DNA of 5,064 nt from Deltaproteobacteria bacterium (GTDB lineage Bacteria > Desulfobacterota > GWC2-55-46): NCBI GenBank assembly GCA_030646655.1, contig JAUSLB010000259.1, positions 1 through 5,064 of the forward strand, in the 5' to 3' direction. Both the position numbers and the translations under genes were made by a program. Below the pieces are notes generated by a model. The model saw only the letters and a program-made list of their open reading frames with translations, was not told where the DNA came from and did not search any database. Positions 1-4,375 of this stretch are shown piece after piece (position 1 is the stretch's first letter; every line of letters begins with the position of its first letter).

Positions 1-1
1 C

Positions 2-1450
2 CTTAAGGCCGACGCAGAGCTCATAGCGACGCTGCCTTCGTCCAAATCGAGCCACGAGCTCCTTTACTTCGATATCCTCACGAGCTCGAAGAAGGACAAG
101 GACTTCGTCTATAACCTTTTAAAAGAGATAGCCGAGGTCGAGATAAGGGTATTGGCCGAGCCGTCGGGCAGGATAAGGACTGACGCCGCCAAGGCAGAGC
201 CCGCGCTTGAGGTGATAAAGGGGCACGGGCACGGCCACGAAGCCACCAAAGAGACCTTAAGGAGGGTCAGCAACACCGTACGCGTAAACATAGGGAAACT
301 CGACAATATCATGAGCATCGTAAGCGAGCTCGGGATATTAAAGCAGGGGCTCGCTGACCTAAGCTCGAAGCTTAAGGCCGAGCGGCATTACTCGGCCTAC
401 GGCATAGAGATATCGAAGGCCGAGAAGTACCTCGAAAGGAAGCTCGGGGAGCTGCGCGACAGCGTGCTTGATGTCCGCATGGTCCCGATAGGCCAGCTGT
501 TCGGCAGGTTCGAGACCTTCCTCGCCAAACTGTCGAGGGAGACGGGCAAGGAGACAAGGATGTTGACCTACGGGGACGAGACCGAGCTCGACAAGCTCAT
601 CGTGGAAGAGCTCTCTGACCCGCTCATGCACATAATAAGGAACGTGCTCGACCACGCCATAGAGGCCCCGGTCGTAAGGGAGGCCTTGGGCAAGCCGAGG
701 ACGGGCACCATAACCCTTTCGGCCTACCAGAAGGGCAACCATGTCGTAGTCGAGGTAAAAGACGACGGGGCGGGGATAGATACCGAGTTCGTCCGCGAGA
801 AGGCGGTCGAGAAGGGGCTTGTGACAAAGGAGTATGTAAATAACCTGTCGAGGCAGGAAACCCTTGAGCTCATATTCCTGCCCGGCTTCTCCACCCGGGA
901 TTTCGTAAGCGAGACGTCCGGCAGGGGCGTGGGCATGGATGTCGTAAAGGAGAACATAACGAGGCTTAGCGGCATCATAGATATCGAGACCGTAAAGGGC
1001 AAGGGCACCCGCTTCATGCTCACCATCCCCATAACGCTTGCGATAATACAGGCGCTTATAGTGGAGGATTCAGGGGCGAGGTACGCGGTGCCGCTGAATT
1101 CGGTCCTTGAGATAATAGAGCTCAGATCATCTTCCGTAAGCGACCAGAGCATAACGGCCGGCGACAGCGCTATCCCGTCGGTGCGCCTGTCACGCTTTTT
1201 CGGGAAGGCCGATTCGGCAAGGGAGGTTTACTACGGAATAGTTGCCGGTTTCGCCGAGCACAGGCTCTGCATAATAGTCGATTCCCTTGTCGAAGAGCTC
1301 GATGTAGTCATAAAGCCCCTGCCGCGCCTTTTAAAAGTGTCTGGCATATCCGGGGCCACGGACATGGGAGAGAAGGGGACTATACTCGTACTTGATATCA
1401 CAGGGATACTCGAACAGGTGATGAAGGACATGAAGCTCGCCAAGGCTTAA
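2..1450 (+). CDS. cheA: Chemotaxis histidine kinase CheA, 3' part (5' end outside window)
   Basis: The frame is open from the left edge to a TAA, giving 482 visible residues; CheA is usually 600-900, so the Hpt domain with its phosphorylated histidine lies upstream. A TTG at 152 is internal, not the start. Visible residues 20-50 look like the end of a P2-type regulatory domain. A linker with alternating His (75, 77, 79) follows. Residues about 91-156 form the P3 dimerisation helices (VRVNIGKLDNIM). The P4 ATPase domain has an N-box at 210-221 (HIIRNVLDHAIE), G1 at 254-260 (DDGAGID), an F-box near 292-300 (FLPGFST) and G2 at 307-315 (GRGVGMD). Residues about 345-475 are the CheW-like P5 domain. 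All ATP-binding motifs are intact, so the kinase should be active. In the family it autophosphorylates under receptor control and passes phosphate to CheY or CheB, in the cytoplasm at receptor arrays. Which chemosensory class it belongs to cannot be told from the fragment. Confidence 0.96.
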   Translation, partial: LKADAELIATLPSSKSSHELLYFDILTSSKKDKDFVYNLLKEIAEVEIRVLAEPSGRIRTDAAKAEPALEVIKGHGHGHEATKETLRRVSNTVRVNIGKLDNIMSIVSELGILKQGLADLSSKLKAERHYSAYGIEISKAEKYLERKLGELRDSVLDVRMVPIGQLFGRFETFLAKLSRETGKETRMLTYGDETELDKLIVEELSDPLMHIIRNVLDHAIEAPVVREALGKPRTGTITLSAYQKGNHVVVEVKDDGAGIDTEFVREKAVEKGLVTKEYVNNLSRQETLELIFLPGFSTRDFVSETSGRGVGMDVVKENITRLSGIIDIETVKGKGTRFMLTIPITLAIIQALIVEDSGARYAVPLNSVLEIIELRSSSVSDQSITAGDSAIPSVRLSRFFGKADSAREVYYGIVAGFAEHRLCIIVDSLVEELDVVIKPLPRLLKVSGISGATDMGEKGTILVLDITGILEQVMKDMKLAKA

Positions 1451-1476
1451 GCGCCCATGCCGGAGCAGGTTTTTAT

Positions 1477-2007
1477 ATGAGGAAGAGGATACTCGATCTA
1501 AAGCAGATAAGCGATGCGGCCCTTAAGGCCGATAGCCCGCCGCCCGAGAAGCCCGCTGAAGGCGCGGGGCAGAAGGCGGAGGATGAGCAGAGGCTTCAGA
1601 TAATATCGTTCTTCCTTGACGGCGAGGAGTACGCCTTCGAGGTGGCGGACGCCGTAGAGGTCTTAAGGCCGAGGCAGATGACAGAGGTGCCCCGCACACC
1701 TGAGTTCATAAAGGGCATACTCTGCGTAAGGGGAGAGATGGTGCCTGTAATGGATCTAAAGAAACGGCTCGGCATCGGAGCGGCCGACTGCAAGAGGCTT
1801 TGCAGGATACTTATAACCTCGATAGAAGACCTTAAGGCCGGCTTTCTTGTTGACAGGCTCTCAGGGGTAAAGGATGTCCCGGTAAGCTCGATAGGGCCTG
1901 CCTTAGAGGGGGAGAGGGCGTTTAAGTTCCTTAAAGGGCTCATAGCGACAAAGGAAAAGCCCATAAAACTCCTTAACGCCGCCAAGCTCATAGACTTGAC
2001 CCACTGA
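1477..2007 (+). CDS. cheW: CheW-family chemotaxis adaptor protein
   Basis: This 176-residue protein is a single CheW domain preceded by about 37 residues of basic then Pro/Glu/Ala-rich sequence (PPPEKPAEG), so it is a little longer than plain CheW. The domain runs from about residue 40 (IISFFLDGEEYAFEV) through EVLRPRQMTEVPRTPEFIKG, the conserved VRG turn with R85, VPVMDLKKRLG, and a second half with GFLVDRLSGV and a closing LLNAAKLIDL strand. In the family it bridges chemoreceptors and the CheA P5 domain in cytoplasmic arrays. It starts 26 nt after cheA stops, so the two are almost certainly co-transcribed. The ATG at 1477 is chosen because the protein begins there without loss of the domain. 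Its ribosome site is weak: GGAG at 1462-1465 is 11 nt away and AGG at 1467-1469 is 7 nt away. A scaffold CheW, as opposed to a CheV, fits because no receiver domain follows. Confidence 0.94.
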   Translation: MRKRILDLKQISDAALKADSPPPEKPAEGAGQKAEDEQRLQIISFFLDGEEYAFEVADAVEVLRPRQMTEVPRTPEFIKGILCVRGEMVPVMDLKKRLGIGAADCKRLCRILITSIEDLKAGFLVDRLSGVKDVPVSSIGPALEGERAFKFLKGLIATKEKPIKLLNAAKLIDLTH

Positions 2008-2040
2008 AAAGGCCTTTTTCTCTGAGTTTAATCCCTCATT

Positions 2041-2133
2041 GAGGGTTCAATTCCCCGAATCTTGCTTCGAGACTTTTTCAGCAGAGAGGTCTTCGATACT
2101 CCGCAGCTTGCTGCGGGGAGGTTCATTCCCTCG
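2041..2133. repeat. Degenerate direct repeat around a GC-rich hairpin
   Basis: The segment GAGGGTTCAATTCCCCG (2041-2057) recurs in diverged form as GGGAGGTTCATTCCCTCG (2116-2133). Between them, CTTGCTTCGAG (2061-2071) resembles the downstream CTTGCTGCGGG. The downstream copy is preceded by a strong stem: CCGCAG (2101-2106) and CTGCGG (2111-2116) around CTTG, extendable by a T-G and a C-G pair. Such hairpins are usual in dispersed REP-like repeats. The absence of a T-tract after the stem argues against a terminator. Confidence 0.55.
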
Positions 2134-2200
2134 TAACAAGATTAGAGCCCATAGACCGGCGCTCCCTAAATCCCAGATTGAACACATGCGTTTTTATTTT

Positions 2201-2300
2201 TTAGCAGGTTGCGGAAAAACTATTTTAGCCTGTCATTCTGAGCGTAGCGAAGAATCTCGGAAGAATGACAACTTTGGGGACTTTTTCAGCAACCTGTTAG
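2201..2300. repeat. 100-bp MITE-like inverted-repeat element
   Basis: The left end begins TTAGCAGGTTGCGGAAAAAC. The right end (GACTTTTTCAGCAACCTGTTAG at 2279-2300, written here as two parts: GACTTTTTCAGC and AACCTGTTAG) is its reverse complement at about 17 of 21 positions. The ends flank an inner palindrome at 2231-2270. There is no coding capacity, and I see no clear target-site duplication in the flanks (TATTTT on the left, ATGAAT on the right). This fits a non-autonomous MITE or REP/BIME-type element mobilised in trans. A folded RNA is the alternative. Confidence 0.6.
2231..2270. repeat. REP-like palindrome, GTCATTCTGAGCG type
   Basis: TGTCATTCT (2231-2239) and AGAATGACA (2262-2270) are perfect 9-nt inverted arms around the core GAGCGTAGCGAAGAATCTC. 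From memory, this core belongs to a dispersed repeat seen in many unrelated environmental bacteria. It is often mistranslated as short proteins containing HSERSEESR, which happens here in frame 2. It is nested symmetrically inside the 2201-2300 element. Confidence 0.7.
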
Positions 2301-2381
2301 ATGAATGCCGCAATTTGCGCCTTAATTAGCCCGGGAAAAGGCCCCCACCTGTCCTTTAATGCAGGGTGTAAAGGCTTAAAA

Positions 2382-2411
2382 TTGGCTTGAAAGCAGGGGC
2401 TTTTCTATGAT
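2382..2411 (+). promoter_or_regulatory. Weak candidate sigma-70 promoter upstream of bamD
   Basis: TTGGCT (2382-2387) and TATGAT (2406-2411) are separated by 18 nt, each one or two bases from consensus. A transcript starting here would cross the hairpin array and reach bamD after about 220 nt. Other AT-rich stretches, for example 2591-2620, could equally serve as the -10 region of another promoter. The assignment is tentative. Confidence 0.27.
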
Positions 2412-2429
2412 AGTTTATATGTTGAATTT

Positions 2430-2590
2430 CTAACAGGAGCTAAGAAAGTCCGTCCTGGACTTTTTCAGCCACGATTTGGCCGGACTGCCTCCGTCCAATC
2501 CTTACAAATTGCTCGACTTTTTTAGTCTCGCAATTAGGCAATCCTTCCATGGATTGCCTATCAGGTTGCGGCTTGAAGCAACCTGCTAAG
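2430..2590. repeat. 161-bp five-hairpin element with ends related to the 2201-2300 element
   Basis: The left end CTAACAGG (2430-2437) is the exact complement of the right end of the 100-bp element. The right end GCAACCTGCTAA (2578-2589) is the exact complement of that element's left end (2201-2212). Inside, five stems follow in series. The first is 2439-2451 with 2457-2469 (11 of 13 paired, loop GTCCT). The second is 2482-2485 with 2493-2496. The third is 2507-2512 with 2530-2535, plus an inner GACT/AGTC around T5. The fourth is TAGGCAATCC (2535-2544) with GGATTGCCTA (2551-2560), perfect. The fifth is AGGTTGC (2563-2569) with GCAACCT (2578-2584), perfect. There is no coding capacity. It is either a MITE variant or a structured leader RNA of bamD. 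Confidence 0.5.
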
Positions 2591-2633
2591 GATTTAATCA
2601 TAAAAAGCGATTATTAATAAAACGGTCTAACTT

Positions 2634-3419
2634 ATGAAAATTAATAGGAAAAATATAGGGCAAAGCTTTAGCGGAGGTCTTCCGCTCTGGAAGGCCCTCG
2701 CCCTATTCCTTGCTTTTACCATTGCCGGGTGCGCCGGGGTTAAGGATATGCAGGGTAAAAGGGACCCGAAAGAGCTTTACGACAAGGCTATGACGCACTA
2801 CCTCGGCCAGATGTACAACGAGGCCGAGTCCGGCTTTAAGACGCTCATGGAGGAGCACCCTTTAAGCCCCTATTCGGTAGAGGCCCAACTCATGCTCGGT
2901 GACGTCTGCTACGCCTCTGAGAAGTATGAGGACGCGAGCTCCTATTACACAAACTTCGTCGCCCTGCACCCGACCCATCAGAAGGCCCCCTACGCCCTTT
3001 TCCAGAAGGGCATGAGCCACTTCAGGGATGTGCTCACGATCGACAGGGACCAGACATCCACGAGAAAGGCCCTCTTCGCGTTCGAGGACCTCGCCGCGGC
3101 ATACCCCGGCTCGGCCTATCACTCCAAGGCAAAGGAGCTTATAGGGTTTTTAAAAAAGAGGCTCGCCGAGCGGGAGTTCTATGTCGCGCGGTTCTATTTC
3201 AAGGACAAGAACTACAAGGGGGCGCTCGCGCGTTTCAGGGACATACTTAAGAACTACCCTGAGGCCGGCTTTAACGACAGCGCGCTTTACTACATAGGAG
3301 AGTCTTACGAAAGGCTCGGCGAAAAAAATCTTGCCAACGACGCCTTCTCCACCCTTATAAGCAACTTCCCTGACAGCCCCTATGTGAAAGAAGTCAGGAC
3401 AAAGCTCAAGGAGAGCTAA
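2634..3419 (+). CDS. bamD: Outer membrane assembly lipoprotein BamD (ComL/YfiO family)
   Basis: This 261-residue protein has a lipoprotein signal: a basic start (KINRK), a hydrophobic stretch (ALALFLAFTI) and the lipobox I30-A31-G32-C33. Residue +2 is Ala, not Asp, so outer-membrane sorting is expected. The mature part is TPR-like helices from about residue 46 (KELYDKAMTHYLGQMYNEAESGF) to the end. It shows the family pattern SVEAQLMLGD, IDRDQTSTRKALFAFEDLAAAYPGSAY, then LAEREFYVARFYFK and a C-terminal ALYYIGESYERLGE repeat. Length matches the family (about 245 in E. coli). BamD binds BamA at the periplasmic face of the outer membrane and helps insert beta-barrel proteins. The ATG at 2634 is fixed by an in-frame TAA at 2628-2630. 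No Shine-Dalgarno sequence is visible before it, and the repeat element ends only 44 nt upstream. A generic TPR lipoprotein such as CpoB is less likely given the IDRDQ and LAERE motifs. Confidence 0.93.
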   Translation: MKINRKNIGQSFSGGLPLWKALALFLAFTIAGCAGVKDMQGKRDPKELYDKAMTHYLGQMYNEAESGFKTLMEEHPLSPYSVEAQLMLGDVCYASEKYEDASSYYTNFVALHPTHQKAPYALFQKGMSHFRDVLTIDRDQTSTRKALFAFEDLAAAYPGSAYHSKAKELIGFLKKRLAEREFYVARFYFKDKNYKGALARFRDILKNYPEAGFNDSALYYIGESYERLGEKNLANDAFSTLISNFPDSPYVKEVRTKLKES

Positions 3420-3426
3420 GCCCGTT

Positions 3427-3453
3427 AAAAGGCCCGCAGGGGCGCGCCTTTTT
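3427..3453 (+). terminator. Probable Rho-independent terminator after bamD
   Basis: AAAAGGC (3427-3433) pairs perfectly with GCCTTTT (3446-3452). The loop is 12 nt and GC-rich, and the run of five T ends at 3453. It starts 7 nt after the bamD stop. The stem has only three GC pairs and the T-run is partly in the stem, so read-through to the next gene 34 nt later is plausible. Confidence 0.6.
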
Positions 3454-3476
3454 GCCCTCTATCGGAAGTCCCGCTC

Positions 3477-3483
3477 AAGGAGG
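3477..3483 (+). promoter_or_regulatory. Shine-Dalgarno of the TPR gene, closely spaced
   Basis: AAGGAGG is a near-perfect anti-16S match, but only 3 nt (CTT) separate it from the ATG at 3487. That is shorter than the usual 5-9. No other in-frame start is better placed, so this decides the start at 3487. Confidence 0.75.
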
Positions 3484-3486
3484 CTT

Positions 3487-4194
3487 ATGGAAAAAGGATG
3501 GCAGCACAACTACGACCTCGGGAAAAAGGCGTTCGAGGAGAAGAAATACGACAACGCCCTCCAGTACCTCGAGAAGGTGGCGGCCGAGAAGAATAACTTC
3601 GCCGATGTATTCAACATGCTCGGCCTGATGTACTACAATAACTCGAGGTTCGAGGACGCCATCAACTCCTTCAGGCGCGCCATCGAGCTGAACCCGAGCT
3701 ACACGGAGGCCTCCCTTAACCTCTCCGTCGTCTATAACGAGCTCGGCCAGTTCGACAAATCGAGCGAGGTCTATGCCTTGGCAAAGGCCGTGAAGAAGGA
3801 GGTGCACTCCTACTTAGACCCGTATGTCAAGGGGAAGCTCGCCAACATGCACGCCGGGCTCGGCACCATATATAAGGACCTCGGCTTCTATAACGAGGCT
3901 GTAGATGAGTACAAAAAGGCGCTTTCCTTAAGGCCCGAGTTCGTTGACATGAAGACAAGCCTCGGGGCCGTATTCAGGGACATGGCCGAGTACGGCAAGG
4001 CCGTAAAAGAGCTTGAGGAGGCGGTAAGGCTAAACCCCGACTACTCCGCGTCGAGGATACAGCTCGGATTGACCTATTACACGATGGGCCACCACGAGAG
4101 GGCAAAGACCGAATGGCTTAAGGTATTGAGGAGCCATCCGGATGACAAGATGGCACGGATGTACATGAACCTTCTGCTTACCCCCTCAAGGTAG
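3487..4194 (+). CDS. TPR-repeat protein, cytoplasmic, function unknown
   Basis: The 235 residues are almost entirely tetratricopeptide repeats. Six are visible: about 4-37, 38-71 (ADVFNMLGLMYYNNSRFEDA to ELNP), 72-105, 119-152 (LGTIYKDLGFYNEAVDEYKKALSLRP), 153-186 (LGAVFRDMAEYGKAVKELEEA, RLNP) and 187-220 (LGLTYYTMGHHERAKTEWLKV). A non-canonical insert at about 106-118 (HSYLDPYVKGKLA) separates repeats 3 and 4. There is no signal peptide, lipobox or membrane segment, so it should be cytoplasmic. TPR folds are protein-protein scaffolds, and the sequence names no partner. The gene lies 67 nt after bamD with a probable terminator between and no clear promoter of its own. It may be expressed by read-through from bamD, and the shared TPR architecture could reflect that neighbourhood without a shared task. 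No gene symbol is warranted. Confidence 0.9.
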   Translation: MEKGWQHNYDLGKKAFEEKKYDNALQYLEKVAAEKNNFADVFNMLGLMYYNNSRFEDAINSFRRAIELNPSYTEASLNLSVVYNELGQFDKSSEVYALAKAVKKEVHSYLDPYVKGKLANMHAGLGTIYKDLGFYNEAVDEYKKALSLRPEFVDMKTSLGAVFRDMAEYGKAVKELEEAVRLNPDYSASRIQLGLTYYTMGHHERAKTEWLKVLRSHPDDKMARMYMNLLLTPSR

Positions 4195-4200
4195 GCGCAG

Positions 4201-4256
4201 ACCCTTTCCCTTTTCCATCCCCTTATTATACGTACCTTTTCTACTTTTTAAACCCC
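4201..4256 (+). terminator. C-rich, G-poor tract: possible Rho-dependent termination region
   Basis: Directly after the TPR gene, 56 nt contain 21 C and a single G (4232), and no hairpin is evident. Rho loads on C-rich, G-poor unstructured RNA, so this could end transcription of the bamD/TPR unit. Composition is the only support. Confidence 0.35.
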
Positions 4257-4274
4257 GGCGAATTCCCCTCTTAT

Positions 4275-4302
4275 TTGACAGCGAAAAATTTTATATTATA
4301 GT
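4275..4302 (+). promoter_or_regulatory. Sigma-70-type promoter of the cupin gene
   Basis: A perfect -35 hexamer TTGACA (4275-4280) is followed after 16 nt by TATAGT (4297-4302), four or five of six to the -10 consensus. The spacer is AT-rich (AAAAATTTTATAT). Transcription would start near 4308-4310, leaving a leader of about 65 nt before the ATG at 4376. This is the best promoter in the window. Confidence 0.8.
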
Positions 4303-4317
4303 TAAAACAGGACGGCT

Positions 4318-4351
4318 GCTTAAACCCGGTTTAAAGCCCGTTTTTAACCGG
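4318..4351 (+). promoter_or_regulatory. Overlapping dyads in the cupin 5' leader
   Basis: TTAAACC (4320-4326) and GGTTTAA (4328-4334) form a perfect 15-bp dyad around one C, just downstream of the expected transcription start. CCGGTT (4326-4331) also pairs with AACCGG (4346-4351), extended by AAA/TTT after a T-T mismatch, with loop CCCG. The two structures share 4326-4334, so they exclude each other. The first could be a repressor operator. The pair could be a small RNA switch, since the second stem ends 11 nt before the ribosome site. It matches no riboswitch class I recognise. Confidence 0.4.
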
Positions 4352-4362
4352 CTATAACAATT

Positions 4363-4370
4363 GGAGAGGT
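4363..4370 (+). promoter_or_regulatory. Shine-Dalgarno that sets the cupin start
   Basis: GGAGAGGT lies 5 nt before the ATG at 4376. An in-frame TTG at 4361 overlaps this site, so it would have no ribosome site of its own. It would also add MERCH in front of the signal peptide, so the ATG is preferred. Confidence 0.8.
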
Positions 4371-4375
4371 GCCAT

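Larger units (their letters stand above)
2008..2633. other. Repeat-rich gene-free region between cheW and bamD
   Basis: No credible gene is visible in these 626 nt. Just after the cheW stop, 2007-2018 is the short palindrome AAAAGGCCTTTT followed by another T. This is at best a weak terminator because no loop separates its arms. A CCCTC/GAGGG hairpin with an ATT loop sits at 2033-2045. The rest is repeats listed separately: a degenerate repeat (2041-2133), a 100-bp inverted-repeat element (2201-2300) and a five-hairpin element (2430-2590). Between them, 2353-2374 forms a CCTTTA/TAAAGG stem with a 10-nt loop. The last 43 nt before bamD are AT-rich. An open frame at 2039-2329 crosses the repeats and is judged spurious because it reads through palindromes and encodes the repeat-derived string CHSERSEESRK. 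Confidence 0.8.

Noticed and set aside
152..154. TTG at 152 as the start of a short CheA-like kinase
   Set aside because: The same frame is open to the left edge with plausible CheA sequence (ELLYFDILTSS), so the gene continues upstream.
359..742. Minus-strand open frames inside cheA (also at 372-557, 624-827 and 724-1152)
   Set aside because: They are antisense shadows of a clearly conserved CheA reading frame, with arbitrary sequence and no ribosome sites.
2007..2020. Terminator directly after cheW (AAAAGGCCTTTTT)
   Set aside because: The palindrome has no loop and could pair only A-T arms around GGCC, too weak to call an intrinsic terminator.
2041..2057. tRNA T-arm-like sequence (GAGGGTTCAATTCCCC)
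   Set aside because: No acceptor stem, anticodon arm or D arm is found at the right distances upstream. A diverged copy at 2116-2133 shows it is part of a repeat.
2039..2329. Open frame of 96 codons in the cheW-bamD spacer
   Set aside because: It reads through palindromic repeats, contains the repeat-derived string CHSERSEESRK, shows no recognisable domain and has no ribosome site.
2201..2590. CRISPR array
   Set aside because: The repeats are few, inverted relative to each other, unevenly spaced and carry different cores. There are no regular spacers and no cas genes.
2667..2690. AGCGGA/TCCGCT hairpin with GGAGG inside the 5' part of bamD
   Set aside because: It contains a ribosome-site-like GGAGG, but no in-frame start codon follows at the right distance and the lipoprotein signal would be lost. 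It is probably chance.
4361..4375. TTG at 4361 as the cupin start
   Set aside because: It lies within the Shine-Dalgarno sequence of the ATG at 4376 and would add residues before an otherwise normal signal peptide.
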